Assembly: GCF_009363155.1 (NCBI RefSeq)
Contig: NZ_CP045302.1
Location: 1,005,001 to 1,069,000, forward strand
DNA: 64,000 nucleotides
Source of the DNA: Azotobacter salinestris
GTDB taxonomy: Bacteria; Pseudomonadota; Gammaproteobacteria; Pseudomonadales; Pseudomonadaceae
Direction: 5' to 3'
Below the pieces are notes generated by a model. The model had not been told where the DNA came from. It did not search any database and worked only from the letters and a program-made list of their open reading frames with translations. Shown here piece after piece: positions 8,901 through 20,090 of this stretch. Both the position numbers and the translations under genes were made by a program. The stretch's first letter is position 1. Every line of letters begins with the position of its first letter.

Positions 8901-11900
8901 GCCGATGATCACGTTGGCCAGGTCGTTGCCGGTGCCGCTGAGGCCGGCGCTGCCGGTCAGCGTCAGGTTCTCCACGTTGGCCGTCAGGCGGTAGTCGATG
9001 GAGGCCTGGACCAGATCGGTACCCTGCCCAGCGCTTTCGATCACCTGGTCGTCGGCATCGTCCACCACATAGGTGTCGTTGCCGCTGCCACCGCTCATGC
9101 TGTCGGCGCCGCTGCCGCCATCCAGGGTGTCGTTGCCGGCATTGCCGACCAGCGTGTCGTTACCTTCCAGGCCGCGCAGGACGTTGCTGCCGCCGTTACC
9201 GGTGATCAGGTTGTCCAGCGCATTGCCGGTGCCGCTGATGCTGGACGAGCCGGTCAGGGTCAGGTTCTCGACGTGCTCGGTCAGGGTGTAGCTCACCGAC
9301 GCCTGCACGAGGTCGATACCTTCGCCGGCATTCTCGCTCACCACGTCGCCAGCGTTGTCCACCACGTAGGTGTCGTCGCCCGCACCACCCGCTAGACTGT
9401 CGGCACCAGTGCCGCCATCCAGCCGGTCATTACCCTCACCGCCCAGCAGGGTGTCGGTGCCCGCCCCGCCAGCCAGGGAGTCATCCCCCAGCCCGCCGTC
9501 CAGTACGTTAGCCCCACTGTTACCAGTGATGACGTTGGCCAGCTCGTTGCCGGTGCCGTCGATGTTGGCACTACCGGTCAGCGTCAGGTTCTCGACATGC
9601 TCGGTCAGTTGGTAGGTGATCGACGACTGCACGAGGTCAGTGCCTTCGCCCGCGCTCTCTATCACCTGGTCGCCAGACTCGTCCACCACATAGGTGTCGT
9701 TGCCCGCCCCGCCCAGCATCCGGTCGGCGCCCGTACCGCCATTGAGCAGGTCGTTGCCTTCGCCACCCAGCAATTGGTCGGCGCCTTCGTTGCCGTACAG
9801 CGAGTCGTTGCCCGCGCCGCCGTCCAGCAGGTTGGCGCCACTGTTGCCGCGGATCTCGTTGGCCAGGCCGTTACCGGTACCGTTCAGGTCGGCACTGCCG
9901 GTCAGCGTCAGGTTCTCCACGTTGGCCGTCAGGCTGTAGTCGATGGTGGCCTGCACCAGGTCGGTCCCCTGGCCCACGCCCTCGATCACCTGGTCGCCGG
10001 CATCGTCCACCACATAGGTGTCGTTGCCGCCACCACCGCTCATGCTGTCGGCACCGCTGCCGCCGTCCAGGGTATCGTTGCCGGCATTGCCGACCAGGGA
10101 GTCGTTGCCTTCCAGGCCGCGCAGAACGTTGCTGCCGCCGTTGCCGGTGATCACGTTGTCCAGCGCATTGCCGGTACCGTTGATGCTGGATGAGCCGGTC
10201 AGGGTCAGGTTCTCGACGTGCTCGGTCAGGGTGTAGCTCACCGACGCCTGCACGAGGTCAATGCCCTCGCCGGCATTCTCGGTCACCAGGTCGCCGGCGT
10301 TGTCCACCACGTAGGTGTCGTCGCCCCCCCCACCCGCCATACTGTCGGCACCGCTGCCGCCATCCAGCAGGTCGTCGCCGGCATCATCGATCAGCGTGTC
10401 GTTGCCCGCCATACCGAACAGGCGGTTGTTGCCGACGCTGCCCCGTACGACGTTACCCAGCTCATTGCCTGTACCGCTGGTGTAGTCCGCTCCAGTGAGA
10501 ATCAGGTTCTCCACATTGGCCGCCAGCGTGTAGCTGACCGAAGAGTAGGCAAGATCGATGCCTTCGTTGGCCTGTTCGACCAGTGTGTCGAGTGCATTGT
10601 CGACGATATAGATGTCGTCGCCGGCGCCACCGAGCATGGTGTCAGCGCCTCCAGATCCGTCCAGCACGTTGTCACCGCTATTGCCGGTGATGATGTTGTC
10701 GAGCTCGTTGCCAGTACCGTGCAGGTGCTCCGACCCGGTCAGGGTGAGGTTCTCGACATGCTCGGACAGTACGTAGTCCGCCGAGGACTGCACGGTGTCG
10801 ATGCCCTCATCGGCATTCTCGATCACCACATCGGCACTGCTGTCGACGACGTAGGTGTCGTCGCCGCCAAGGCCGGCGAGGGTATCGGTACCGCTGTTGC
10901 CGGTGATGATGTTATCCAGGCTGTTGCCAGTTCCTTTCAGGTCGGTGGTTCCCGTCAGAATCAAGTTCTCGACATTGTCGGTCAGGGTGTAATCGATGCC
11001 AGCACGTACGGTATCGATGCCACCGGCAGGTGCCGATGCAGCGGCAAAGCTGGCCATACGCATCAGGCTGAAACTGGCGACAACCGGTTCGCCCTGCTCG
11101 ATGACCAGATCGCCGGCATCGTCGACCACATAGGTGTCGTCACCGTCACCACCAGCCATGGTGTCGGCGCCCATACCGCCATCCAGCAGGTTGTTGCCGC
11201 TGTTGCCGGTCAACTGGTTGTCTAGGGCATTACCGGTGGCCGAAAGGTCGCTGCTGCCTGTCAGGACCAGGTTCTCGACATGGTCGGTCAGGCGGTAGTC
11301 GATGGAGGCACGAACGGTATCAAGGCCCTCGCCGGCGTTCTCGACAACAACATCCGCGGCGTTATCGACCACATAGGTATCGTCGCCCGCCCCGCCCGCC
11401 ATGGTGTCGGCACCGGCCGCGCCGTCCAGCACATTGTTACCCAGGTTGCCGGTCAGCTGGTTGTCGAGCGCGTTGCCGGTGCCATCGAGGTTCTCTGCCC
11501 CTGTCAGAATCAGATTTTCGAGGTGACTGCCCAGCGTGTAGGAGATGCTGGACTGGACGGTATCCGTCCCCTCGCCAGAGAGCTCACTGACCATGTCGCC
11601 AGCGTTATCGACGACATAGCGATCATCCCCCGTCCCGCCGACCATCAGGTCGCGGTCGCTGCCACCATCCAGCAGGTCGTTGCCCGCACCGCCATAGAGC
11701 CGGTCGACGCCCTCCATGCCCAGCAGGATATTGTCGCCGCCATTGCCGGTGATCACGTTGCCCAGTGCGTTGCCGGTACCCGCGAGATTGCCATCGCCGG
11801 CCAGCTTCAAGTTTTCCACATGCTCGTTGAGTGAATAGTCGATGGACGCCGTCACCATATCGAGACCTTCGCCGGCCAGCTCGACGACCGTATCGCCGAG

Positions 11901-14900
11901 ATGGTCGACGACATAGCTGTCGCTCCCCGCGCCCCCCTGCATGACATCGGCACCCGCACCACCATCGAGCCGGTTGTTGCCCGCGTTGCCCACCAGCAGG
12001 TTATCCAGCTCGTTGCCGGTGCCATCGATGGCTGCCGTGCCGGTCAGGGTGAGGTTTTCGACATGGGCCGATAGCGCATAACTGACCGAGCTGTGCACGC
12101 TGTCCAGCCCCTCGCCAGCCTGCTCGACCACCACGTCCGCGGCGGAATCGACGATATAGGCGTCGTCACCGATCCCCCCAACCAGCGTGTCGGCGCCCTT
12201 GCCGCCATTCAGGGTGTCGTTGCCCTCCAGGCCATAAAGGATGTTGTTGCCGTCGTTGCCGACAAGGACGTTGTTCGACTGGTTGCCCGTCCCCGTGAGG
12301 TTGGCGCTACCGGTGAGTTCGAGGTTTTCCAGGGTGTCGATCAACCGATAGTCGATGGAGGCCTTGACGGTATCGATACCCTCGCCTGCCAGCTCGACCA
12401 CTTGGTCGGCCACATTGTCGACCATGTAGGTATCGTTGCCGGTACCGCCGATCAACACATCCGCACCGGCCCCGCCATCGAGGACATCGTCGCCCTCCAG
12501 GCCCATCAGCACGTTGGCGCCGGAGTTACCCTGGAGCACGTTGTCCAGCTCGTTGCCAGTGCCGTCGATGGCGGTATCGCCGGTCAGCGTGAGGTTTTCC
12601 AGATTCTCGCCCAGGGTCCAGGCCACGCTGCTCTGGACGGTATCGATGCCTCCATCGGCCTGCTCGACGATACGGCCCCCGGCACTTTGAACCACGTAGG
12701 TATCATCGCCACCCAGGCCCGTCAGGACGTTGTCCAGTTCGTTGCCAACGAGGATGTTGTTCAGCTCGTTGCCCGTCCCGGTCACAGCGGTGCCGGTGAG
12801 GGTCAGGTTCTCGAGATTGGCGCCCAGCACATAGTCGAAGGGACTGACGACGGTATCGATACCCTGCCCAGTGTGTTCGAGAATCGAGTCGCCGTGGTCA
12901 TCCAAGATATAGGTATCGTCACCATGGCCGCCGGCCATGCTGTCGGCTCCCAGACCTCCGTCCAGAACGTTGTTGCCAGCGTTGCCGACCAGCACGTTGT
13001 CCAGCGCGTTGCCGGTACCATCGATGGCGGCACTGTCGGTTAGCTCGAGGTTTTCCAGATGAGCGCCAAGCCGGTAGGAAATGGAGGAGCGGACGGTGTC
13101 GTTACCCTCTCCCTCGTTCTCGACGACCAGATCCCCGGCGTTGTCGACCACATATATATCGTTACCCAAGCCGCCGATCAGGGTATCCGCCCCTTTGCCG
13201 CCATCCAGCACATCGTTGCCGGCCAAACCAAACAGGGTGTTGGCCGCATCGTTGCCGGTGATGACGTTGTCCAATTCGTTACCGATGCCGTCGATGCTCG
13301 CAGCCCCGGTCAAGGTGAGGTTCTCGACCTCCGCAGTCAGGGTGTAGGCGATACTCGACTGGACGGTGTCGACGCCCTCACCCGGGCTCTCGACCACGAC
13401 GTCGGCCAGGTCGTCGACCACGTAGGTATCGTTGCCCACCCCACCTACGAGCTGGTCGGCACCGCTGCCGCCATCCAGCCGGTCATTACCCTCGCCACCC
13501 AGCAGCGTGTCGTTGCCCGCGCCGCCTTCCAGGGTATCGTTTCCAGCCTCGCCCGACAGGAGGTTGTCGCCGGCGTTGCCGGTGATGACGTTGGCCAGCT
13601 CGTTACCCGTACCGCTCAGGTGAGCCTCGCCGGTCAGCACCAGATTCTCCAGATGGGCGCCCAGGGTGTAGTCGATGGAGCTCCGGACGGTGTCCTCGCC
13701 CTGGTTGGCCAGCTCGCTCACGCTGTCGCCGACATTGTCCACCACATAGGTATCGTTGCCGGCACCACCGAGCATGTTGTCGTTGCCGGTACCGCCATCC
13801 AGCAGGTCGTTGCCGTAATTGCCGATCAGGGTGTCGTCACCCTCCTGGCCCAGCAGACGGTTGTCGCCGTCATTGCCAACCACCTGGTTGTCGAGCGCGT
13901 TGCCAGTGCCGTCGATGTTGGCTACGCCCAGCAGGCTCAGATTCTCCAGATTCTCGCCAAGCGCGTAGCTGACCTTGCTTTCGACCGTGTCGACGCCGCC
14001 ATCCAGCTCTTCGACGACCACATCGTGGGCGTTGTCGACCACATAGGTGTCGTTGCCCTCGCCACCGGCCATGCTGTCGGCACCAGTACCGCCATCCAGC
14101 CAGTCATCACCGGCACCGCCTTCCAGGCTGTCGTTGCCGGCACCGGCCATCAGCATGTCGTTGCCATCGGTGCCCACCAGGCTGTCATCGCCCGCGGAGC
14201 CGAACTGCATGGCGGAAAGGTCGAAGCTGCGGCCGTCGGCGAAGCGCAGGGTATCGATGCGCTTGGGCGAATCGCTGGAGCCGGCCAGCCAGTTGGCTAC
14301 CGTGAGGCTATCGCGGCCATTGATATGGCTGAGCAGCAGATTGTTGCCGTCGAGGCTGATGCTGATGTCGCCGGCCCTGATGCCCGGCCCAAACTCGATC
14401 ACGTTGCGGTCAGCCTCGCCGAGGCTTTCGATGATGACATCGTGACCATCGCGCAGGTTGAAGCGATAGACGTCGCAGCCCTTGCCGCCGTACAGCGTAT
14501 CGCTGCCAGTACCGCCACTCAGCGTGTCGTTGCCCGCTCCGCCCAGCACCAGATCGTCGCCTGCCAGTCCCTGCAGAATGCCGCCGTTGGCATCGCTGAT
14601 GACCACATCGTTGCCGTTGCCTTCCTCGCCTTGCAGGCGGATACCGGAGTAGCCGAAATCGGCCAGAGCGGCCAGCACCGCTGCTTCGTTTGGCCCGCCC
14701 AGGGCTTCGTTGAGCCACTGGTTGAGTTGGCTGAGGCCCTCCCAGCCTTGCGCCGCCAGCCCTGTTCCAACGATGCGCTGTAAATCCAGAATATCGCGAA
14801 TCGCGTCGATAGGAGCGCTGTCGTAGTGTGATTGGAACAGTAAATCGAGTTGTGAGAAATCAAACCTCACCTCGCCAGAGTCATAAATATCAAGATAAAC

Positions 14901-16832
14901 CTCATCAAGATACGGCTTCAATATAGTCTGCATCAAGAGGGCATCATAAATTGAGCTCTTTAAATCATTATAAGACTTTTCTAGAAATCCAGCCTGTGCC
15001 GAGTTAACAGCAAGATCTTCTTCGGTAATGTAAATTGTATGGACCCCAAACGCGATCCCTTGTAGCGCTCCACCAGAATTGCGAGAAATTGCTCCGGAAG
15101 AGAGTCGAAACAAGATATCGCCATCTCCGTTTTCGCTTTGCGTCTCCTGCTTGGCAAAATTGAAGAAGTTCTGCGCATTGAAAATCTCAAGGACTTTAAT
15201 TTTTTCCAGAAGTGCCTTTTTCTCGAGCTGCTCTGCGGTAGGTCCGGAGTTGCCGCTTTCGTCAATAGATATTCCGGCACCTCCACCACTCCCCGCCCCT
15301 GCCCCCCCTGAAGAGAATGAAAGGCCGCTGCTCGGCTTGTTCCAGGAATAGGCGAACTTAAACTCAACCTCCAGATAACCCAAATCATGACTTAGATCAC
15401 TGACTCGCTGATCAAAAGTACGAAAATTGCTACTACTCGCCCACTCGGCAATCAACTTATCAAGCAATGCAAGTTGATGGCCACGAGTAGTCGCCTGCGA
15501 GTATTGAGTCAATACAACACGCAGGCCGTCATCCAGCATCGCGGCTTCCTGCAAATCCCGAACCGCACCGGATCCCTGCATATGGGGTAAAACTGCAACC
15601 TCTTCACTAACCTCAATTCGGTAAGTATATTCCCGATAGAATGGATTGCTAGCCAGGTCCAGGTTTGCGGCCAGACTCTGGTTGGCATTAACTTCACCTT
15701 CACTGCCATCCAAGCGCACGAAACTGCCAACGACGCTTATCAGGTTGCCGTTGCTTGTCTGAGCAGTACTCTTAGCCGTGAGATTGATGGATGCGATATT
15801 GCTTTCCGCCAAGGTTATCAGCTCATCAGGCTGGGATACGCCATCCTGATTGATATCCTGCCAGACCATCACACTGGCAAAGTGATTATCCTTGGAATCG
15901 AATATGCTGTCTTTATTGCTGTCCAGCTCACGCAGTGCGTCGAAACCGTCGCTGGCCTTGCTACCACTCTGCTTTACGGTATCAACTCCGAAAAGCTCAC
16001 TCCCATTATCAACGAGGCCATTACCATTCAAGTCACGCACTACGAAACCATCATCGCCCTTGATCCAGCCAGTTCCGGTTTTTAGGCTATCGCCGTCAAA
16101 GTCGAAGACAATGCCCGTATCGGCGGAAGTGGTCTCTATACCGTCGCCATCAATATCAAGCACAAGAGGATCATAGCGAGGAAGCCATCTTATGGCTGAT
16201 TGATAATTAGTAGAAACCATCGATGCAATGGCGCAGCTCGATCCAGTATCATAGTACTGATGTAAAGGGCTAGGAATCTCAATGCCCTTCCAGTCGCTAT
16301 CAAATGGCCCTTCAGGCCAAGCTGGAGGGAAATTAAGCCTAGGGTCACCAGTTGGTATTCTATCCTCTGGATCGTTTACGGTAGTATCATCTAGCGGGTT
16401 CTCCTTCCAATCGAAATACGGGAACCAAACAGCACCATCACCGCCAGCCCCATGATCTTCAGAAAGTCCACCGTCCGCGCCGTTAGACCTATCCATGATC
16501 TCTCTTGCTCTACGAACAACATCCTCCCAGCTTGTGGCATCTTTGCCAACGCTGATCCCAAGCTCATTATTCCTATTGTCCATATTTTCAGCCTGCGGCA
16601 ACTGCCCATCGGCATTGCCCGTCAACTCATGGCCTGACAATATAGTCCGAGCGTATGCTTCGTTTGTGAGCCTAGTAAGCTCCGCCGCCAACAACATATG
16701 CCGATATGCATCCGCAGGCCCATCAGTCCTCCCTGGAAGCTGGGACTTAAGGGATTCCCCTATCGCCTTATTAGACGCACCAATGGTTGCTGCATTGTAT
16801 GCAGTCAACTTAACCTTGGCTAGTATAGACAT
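5943..16832 (-). CDS. Giant RTX/VCBS-type secreted protein (type I secretion substrate)
   Basis: The protein has 3,629 residues. I chose the ATG at 16832, behind a GGGAG ribosome site, over an upstream in-frame ATG at 16877. Residues 1-200 are an unrecognised domain. About 230-380 carries several EF-hand-like loops ([40 protein letters not shown]), as in FrpC-like proteins. About 850-3150 holds 24 copies of a roughly 100-residue module. Each has RTX nonapeptides (GGxGxDxxx), then [10 protein letters not shown] and a VENLTLTG strand. The C-terminus has cadherin/VCBS-like domains ([36 protein letters not shown]) and an export-signal-like tail. Such proteins are exported by type I systems, fold on extracellular calcium, and act as adhesins or biofilm-matrix proteins. 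The ABC exporter and adaptor lie upstream on the same strand, but the adaptor is broken. Confidence 0.9.
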   Translation of the reverse strand: MSILAKVKLTAYNAATIGASNKAIGESLKSQLPGRTDGPADAYRHMLLAAELTRLTNEAYARTILSGHELTGNADGQLPQAENMDNRNNELGISVGKDATSWEDVVRRAREIMDRSNGADGGLSEDHGAGGDGAVWFPYFDWKENPLDDTTVNDPEDRIPTGDPRLNFPPAWPEGPFDSDWKGIEIPSPLHQYYDTGSSCAIASMVSTNYQSAIRWLPRYDPLVLDIDGDGIETTSADTGIVFDFDGDSLKTGTGWIKGDDGFVVRDLNGNGLVDNGSELFGVDTVKQSGSKASDGFDALRELDSNKDSIFDSKDNHFASVMVWQDINQDGVSQPDELITLAESNIASINLTAKSTAQTSNGNLISVVGSFVRLDGSEGEVNANQSLAANLDLASNPFYREYTYRIEVSEEVAVLPHMQGSGAVRDLQEAAMLDDGLRVVLTQYSQATTRGHQLALLDKLIAEWASSSNFRTFDQRVSDLSHDLGYLEVEFKFAYSWNKPSSGLSFSSGGAGAGSGGGAGISIDESGNSGPTAEQLEKKALLEKIKVLEIFNAQNFFNFAKQETQSENGDGDILFRLSSGAISRNSGGALQGIAFGVHTIYITEEDLAVNSAQAGFLEKSYNDLKSSIYDALLMQTILKPYLDEVYLDIYDSGEVRFDFSQLDLLFQSHYDSAPIDAIRDILDLQRIVGTGLAAQGWEGLSQLNQWLNEALGGPNEAAVLAALADFGYSGIRLQGEEGNGNDVVISDANGGILQGLAGDDLVLGGAGNDTLSGGTGSDTLYGGKGCDVYRFNLRDGHDVIIESLGEADRNVIEFGPGIRAGDISISLDGNNLLLSHINGRDSLTVANWLAGSSDSPKRIDTLRFADGRSFDLSAMQFGSAGDDSLVGTDGNDMLMAGAGNDSLEGGAGDDWLDGGTGADSMAGGEGNDTYVVDNAHDVVVEELDGGVDTVESKVSYALGENLENLSLLGVANIDGTGNALDNQVVGNDGDNRLLGQEGDDTLIGNYGNDLLDGGTGNDNMLGGAGNDTYVVDNVGDSVSELANQGEDTVRSSIDYTLGAHLENLVLTGEAHLSGTGNELANVITGNAGDNLLSGEAGNDTLEGGAGNDTLLGGEGNDRLDGGSGADQLVGGVGNDTYVVDDLADVVVESPGEGVDTVQSSIAYTLTAEVENLTLTGAASIDGIGNELDNVITGNDAANTLFGLAGNDVLDGGKGADTLIGGLGNDIYVVDNAGDLVVENEGEGNDTVRSSISYRLGAHLENLELTDSAAIDGTGNALDNVLVGNAGNNVLDGGLGADSMAGGHGDDTYILDDHGDSILEHTGQGIDTVVSPFDYVLGANLENLTLTGTAVTGTGNELNNILVGNELDNVLTGLGGDDTYVVQSAGGRIVEQADGGIDTVQSSVAWTLGENLENLTLTGDTAIDGTGNELDNVLQGNSGANVLMGLEGDDVLDGGAGADVLIGGTGNDTYMVDNVADQVVELAGEGIDTVKASIDYRLIDTLENLELTGSANLTGTGNQSNNVLVGNDGNNILYGLEGNDTLNGGKGADTLVGGIGDDAYIVDSAADVVVEQAGEGLDSVHSSVSYALSAHVENLTLTGTAAIDGTGNELDNLLVGNAGNNRLDGGAGADVMQGGAGSDSYVVDHLGDTVVELAGEGLDMVTASIDYSLNEHVENLKLAGDGNLAGTGNALGNVITGNGGDNILLGMEGVDRLYGGAGNDLLDGGSDRDLMVGGTGDDRYVVDNAGDMVSELSGEGTDTVQSSISYTLGSHLENLILTGAENLDGTGNALDNQLTGNLGNNVLDGAAGADTMAGGAGDDTYVVDNAADVVVENAGEGLDTVRASIDYRLTDHVENLVLTGSSDLSATGNALDNQLTGNSGNNLLDGGMGADTMAGGDGDDTYVVDDAGDLVIEQGEPVVASFSLMRMASFAAASAPAGGIDTVRAGIDYTLTDNVENLILTGTTDLKGTGNSLDNIITGNSGTDTLAGLGGDDTYVVDSSADVVIENADEGIDTVQSSADYVLSEHVENLTLTGSEHLHGTGNELDNIITGNSGDNVLDGSGGADTMLGGAGDDIYIVDNALDTLVEQANEGIDLAYSSVSYTLAANVENLILTGADYTSGTGNELGNVVRGSVGNNRLFGMAGNDTLIDDAGDDLLDGGSGADSMAGGGGDDTYVVDNAGDLVTENAGEGIDLVQASVSYTLTEHVENLTLTGSSSINGTGNALDNVITGNGGSNVLRGLEGNDSLVGNAGNDTLDGGSGADSMSGGGGNDTYVVDDAGDQVIEGVGQGTDLVQATIDYSLTANVENLTLTGSADLNGTGNGLANEIRGNSGANLLDGGAGNDSLYGNEGADQLLGGEGNDLLNGGTGADRMLGGAGNDTYVVDESGDQVIESAGEGTDLVQSSITYQLTEHVENLTLTGSANIDGTGNELANVITGNSGANVLDGGLGDDSLAGGAGTDTLLGGEGNDRLDGGTGADSLAGGAGDDTYVVDNAGDVVSENAGEGIDLVQASVSYTLTEHVENLTLTGSSSISGTGNALDNLITGNGGSNVLRGLEGNDTLVGNAGNDTLDGGSGADSMSGGSGNDTYVVDDADDQVIESAGQGTDLVQASIDYRLTANVENLTLTGSAGLSGTGNDLANVIIGNSGANVLDGGAGNDSLYGNAGDDQLLGGEGNDLLDGGTGADLMLGGSGNDTYVVDAAGDQVIESAGEGTDLVQSSITYQLTEHVENLTLTGSANIDGTGNDLANVITGNSGANLLDGGLGNDSLYGGAGTDTLLGGEGNDLLDGGNGADSMAGGVGDDTYVVDNAGDVVIEHAGEGIDLVQASVSHTLSEHVENLTLTGSSSINGTGNALDNLITGNGGSNVLRGMEGNDTLVGNAGNDTLDGGSGADSMSGGSGNDTYVVDDADDQVIESAGQGTDLVQASIDYRLTANVENLTLTGSAGLSGTGNDLANLITGNSGSNVLDGGEGADTLIGGAGDDTYIVDNAGDVVIESSGAGIDTVLSSVSHVLSDHVENLTLTGTAHIIGVGNAQDNLLQGNGGDNQLQGRAGDDWLDGGVGIDNMAGGTGNDTYVVDNAGDQVIEAADEGIDTVQAAVSYSLSSNVENLELTGSADIDGNGNALDNVISGNSGNNTLDGGAGNDHFVFGLGSGNDRIIDSQGLDVLRVTSGLTANDLQAERLGDDLLVQVIGSTDTVVLANWFIQTEGVGSIAFDDGAVLDRLGMEELMNRPPVANPDEILVHEDGGPLLFAAGNLLANDTDPNPKDVLEVLSIGESALGVSVVLHDGAITYDIGDRFQSLAAGQVLNDSFSYTISDSKGATAMSVVNVGIVGTNDAPVVTSDSALVVEDAQTWAGGNVLLNDHDIDSGDILRMAEPGVYEGLFGNLTVEANGDYRYVLDNERAAVQSLGREAQACEEFLLQVTDGLATVSSTLGVMVQGSNDAPVLVQALSDQYVPINREFSWQLPEGSFADIDDGDALRLSATLADESALPDWLVFDEATASFTSISPKKVADYLDIRVTATDSVAVSGSTEGSLSVSDTFRMFFSHGNQGLGNGQDAAAPGHASNWNDGPGASLGNPGAINTNAVLEGQLHALVNVMSAFGAPAGGETSLVQGQRDQLSMTIAVQG
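7380..14200 (-). repeat. 24 tandem RTX modules of about 300 bp, partly in a 945-bp higher-order repeat
   Basis: I counted 24 'ENLxLxG' modules by reading the translation. From about 10370 down to 7900 the modules cycle as three types: [28 protein letters not shown], then [16 protein letters not shown]. Equivalent bases lie at 7986, 8931 and 9876, exactly 945 bp (315 codons) apart, and the copies are nearly identical DNA. Modules nearer the N-terminus are more diverged. The twelfth module carries an extra segment of about 20 residues ([18 protein letters not shown]). Confidence 0.9.
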
Positions 16833-17295
16833 AAAACTCCCTATAAAGAAGTGCCAGCAATGAACTCGCAAACACAACGCAAAATTCCTGGCTCTGCGTA
16901 TCGAGCCAAAATAAAGCAGCTAGTATGCGGCGAAGTGTAAACATTACAGTGCGCGACTTTAATCCCCCCCCTCTCTCCCTCAAGGTCAAAGCCACATCAA
17001 ACCTTCCAGCCTTTGATCGAAGCTTAAATTCGGAGTAGTCCGTCGAGCTAAAGTGTGGCTTGCTGTTATGCTCAACAAACACAACTTCATCTCGAATAAC
17101 AACTCCATTTACCGACGCAGAAAGAATTTCAACATCAGAGCCACTAGTGTTCGAAACCACAAGCCTATGTCTATCGAACATATAAAAATCCAACAACCAA
17201 AGCATCGCTATCGCAAAGATCGCGACCCCAAAAGAAAAAGAAATATACCCAATGAAATGGCGTAGGATAATTTTGCTTTTTTTGCTCTCACCCAT
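16810..17295 (-). CDS. Small bitopic membrane protein overlapping the RTX start
   Basis: This is a 161-residue protein with one strong N-terminal membrane helix ([19 protein letters not shown]), then a soluble part ([20 protein letters not shown]), and a second hydrophobic stretch near the end ([19 protein letters not shown]). The ATG at 17295 has a GGGGGAAG ribosome site. Its 3' end overlaps the RTX start by 23 bases, suggesting one transcript and coupled translation. GC content is clearly lower than the window average. I recognise no family. Its place between the secretion genes and the RTX gene suggests a role in export, anchoring or immunity, but that is inference from position only. Confidence 0.7.
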   Translation of the reverse strand: MGESKKSKIILRHFIGYISFSFGVAIFAIAMLWLLDFYMFDRHRLVVSNTSGSDVEILSASVNGVVIRDEVVFVEHNSKPHFSSTDYSEFKLRSKAGRFDVALTLRERGGGLKSRTVMFTLRRILAALFWLDTQSQEFCVVFASSLLALLYREFYVYTSQG

Positions 17296-17757
17296 AACTT
17301 CCCCCTTTTAAAAACAGCCCCACAAACCATGCAAGCACCTAGGAATATATAGCCAACCCCAACATGTATTTATACCAGCAACCACAGCAACCCGCGCACC
17401 ACTTAAGCTCTTAAAAGAATGTTTTCCGATCTTCTTTCTTCCTCTTAGCTGTGTAGTCCAGTGCTTTAAGTAGACACACAGAGAGGCACATCGAAATATG
17501 CCCAATCACTTTCATTAGATTCTTATAAAAGACAACCAAGATCAATCCCTTGAAGCCAGCAGCTCACAACTGAAGGTCATAAATTCTCCTTTAGGAAATT
17601 GCAGAAGCACCAATAACCAACACGCACAACAATACATCAGCCGTAACCAAAATAGCCTTTTTAAAAAGACCCAAAGCCAGCTACCCATATTTACAATCAA
17701 GCAGATACAGATACCTGGAATCCACTTAATGCATTAACCAACACACACGCGCAGCTA
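17296..17757. other. AT-rich gap between hlyD and the small membrane gene
   Basis: About 460 bases without a convincing gene and with much lower GC than its surroundings. A 65-codon minus-strand ORF (17308-17505) lacks a good ribosome site and looks random. The region probably holds the promoter of the small membrane protein and RTX genes. The base composition suggests transferred DNA. Confidence 0.5.
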
Positions 17758-17977
17758 TTACCGTTCAGATAAGCTCTCATTTGTGTATTGCTTAAGCGGA
17801 TTCAGAAAGTAATCGATCACTCTCCGCTTGTCCGTCCTCACCTCCGCCCGCACCGCCATCCCCGGCGACAGAGCGATATCCTGGTCCCCCACACGCATGT
17901 GCTTCTCCTTGAGCTGAATCCGCGCGCTATACACCAGCCCCAACTTCTCGTCCTCGATGGCATCGTTGGAAATATTA

Positions 17978-18887
17978 GGGTTTGTCTGAAAAGTCGATTT
18001 GGCTAAAATGCCGCCTCCGTTGTTCCGAGCGCAGCCATGTCAGGCCGTTACGAGATTTCTGCCCAGCGCTGGGCGATGATCGAAGCCATCGTTTCTCCCC
18101 CTCAACGCATGGGCCGCCCCCGGCGAGATGACCGCCAGATGCTCAACGGCATCTTCTGGATTCTGTGCTCAGGGGCCAAGTGGCGCGATCTTCCCGAGCG
18201 TTATGGCCCCTGGAAGACGGTATATCAGCGCTTCAGGCTGTGGCGTGACAACGGCACCTTCGAGCAGGTGCTGCGGCATCTGCATCTGCGTCTGCGTGAG
18301 GACGGCTTTATCGACCTGGATACCTGGATGGTCGACTCAACGTCGATTCGGGCCACCAGAGCCGCCAGCGGTGCGAGAAAAAAAGGGGCCTGCAAGAGCC
18401 GCAGCACCAATGTCTCGGCCGAAGCCGTGGTGGGCTGACCACCAAGCTTCATCTGGCCTGTGACAGCAACGGGTATCCGCTGGCAGTGATGCTTTCACCC
18501 GGGCAGGACGCCGACTCGCGCTATTTCATGCCCTTGCTTGAGCAGATCAGCCTGCCTGGCAGCCAGGGTCGTCCGCGCAAGCGCTGCCGGTATGTACTGG
18601 CTGACAAAGGCTACGACAGCGAAAGCCTGCGCCAATACTGCGACCGGTATGGCATGAAGCCCATCATTCCCTTACGCAAGATGCACCGTAAGCCTCGACC
18701 GGGCTTGCCTCGCCTATTTGACAGACCACAGTACCAAAAGCGCAACGCCATTGAACGACTGTTCAGTTGGCTCAAGGAAAAGCGCCGTCTTTGCACCCGT
18801 TATGACAAGCTGGCCAGCAGTTTCAAGGCCATGGTCACGCTGGCCTGCATCGAAAAATGCTTACGTGCCGACTTTTCAGACAAACCC
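17978..18887 (+). mobile_element. IS5-family (IS427-group) insertion sequence, 910 bp, inside hlyD
   Basis: The ends are inverted repeats GGGTTTGTCTGAAAAGTCG at 17978 and the reverse complement ending at 18887. TA flanks both sides (17976-17977 and 18888-18889) and counts as the target duplication. One transposase gene in two overlapping frames fills the element. Because the hlyD frame is restored exactly when the element is removed, the insertion looks recent. Orientation is opposite to hlyD. Confidence 0.92.
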
Positions 18888-18890
18888 TAG
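18037..18890 (+). CDS. IS5-family transposase, made by -1 programmed frameshift
   Basis: The first frame (18037-18438) encodes the N-terminal helical DNA-binding part (MSGRYEISAQRWAMIEAIVS...GAKWRDLPERYG) and the first catalytic Asp (DTWMVDSTSIR). The second frame continues as LGRSRGGLTTKLHLACDSNG, then has the second Asp (YVLADKGYDS) and the Glu (RNAIERLFSWLKEKRRL). A run of seven As at 18378-18384 followed by GGGG is a -1 slippery site, giving a fusion through KKRGLQEPQHQCLGRSRGGL. Both halves look intact, so the element may still move. The stop codon TAG is formed partly by the flanking TA. Confidence 0.9.
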
Positions 18891-20090
18891 TCACGGTGCC
18901 ATGCACCACCCCGTACTTGGTAAAGGTAAAGGTCTCGACCTTGATCTCCACTTCCTGCCCTGGACGGACGAAGCCGATGTCCTTGTTTTCCAGCATGGCT
19001 TCCACTTCCACCGGCTCGTCGCTGGGGACGATGACCATCAGCGGCTGGGCGGCGGTGACCACCCCGCCAGGAGTGTGGATGTCCAACTGCTGTACAGTGC
19101 CGTCCACCGGGGCGGCGAGGGCCATCAGGCGATTGCGCTGCTCGGCCTTCTTCAACTCCTGGGCCAGGGCCGCAGCGCGCTGTTCGGACTCGTGCTGCAG
19201 GTCGAGCATGGCGCGGCGGGTTTCGGCGAGGATGCTGGCATGGCGACTCTCGGCGGCCTTCCTGGCCGCCGCGAGCTCGACGATACGCCCCTGCTGGGCG
19301 GCCAGTTCGCGTTCCTGGTCGAGGCGCAGCTGCTCCTTTTCCAGGTAGGCATTGCGGGTCATGAATTGCTCTTTCAGCAGCTCCTTGTAGTCGCTCGCCA
19401 GCCTCCGGCTGATCGCCAGGGTCTGCTGGAGGGTAGCCACGCTGGCCCTGGCGGACGAGATTTCCGCCGCACGTTGCTCGATCTCGGCCTTCGCCTGGTC
19501 AAGGGCGCTTTGCAACTCCAGGTACTGGCCCTGCAGCCAGCGCTGGGCGGCCAGTCGCTGTTCGGGGCTGGCTTGTGGGAGGTGTTCGACCAGCGAAGGC
19601 GGTTCGCGCCGTGTCTGGATCGCTTCCAGCAATGCCGTGGCGCGGGCGTTGTCGACCTGGGCAGCCAGCAGGTCGCTCTTCAGGCGTTCGACGTCGGCGG
19701 CAGTGATCTGCGTGTCCAGCTCGACCAGCAATTGGCCGGCCTTGACCGATTGACCGTCACGCACGTGGATGGCCTTGACTACGGCCACTTCGCTGGGCTG
19801 GACGATCTTGCTCCTGCCACTGGGTACGATCCTGCCGCTGGCGGTGGCGACCACATCGATCTCGCCGATGCAGGCCCACAGCAGGGCCAGGGCGGCGAAG
19901 GCCATGATGGTCCACTGGAGGTAGCGCGGCGCCGGATGGACCGGCTGCTCCTGCAGAGCCAGGGCCGCCGGCAGGAATTGCACTTCGTGAGGCAGACGCG
20001 GTGGCGCGTCGAGAGCTCGGCGATTGCGCCAGGCCTGATGCCAGACACTGCGATAGCGCCCCAACAGGGATCGTGCGGCGGAAGGCTGGT

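Noticed and set aside
6591-13043. Several long plus-strand ORFs (300-570 codons) opposite the RTX gene
   Set aside because: They are antisense shadows of the repetitive, GC-rich RTX modules. Their translations repeat with the modules and have no ribosome sites.
7380-14200. Regular repeats that could look like a CRISPR array
   Set aside because: The units are about 300 bp, coding and in frame, without short identical repeats and unique spacers. They are RTX modules.
17308-17505. A 65-codon ORF in the AT-rich gap
   Set aside because: It has a weak start, an odd composition with many Cys/Trp, and no similarity to a known pattern.
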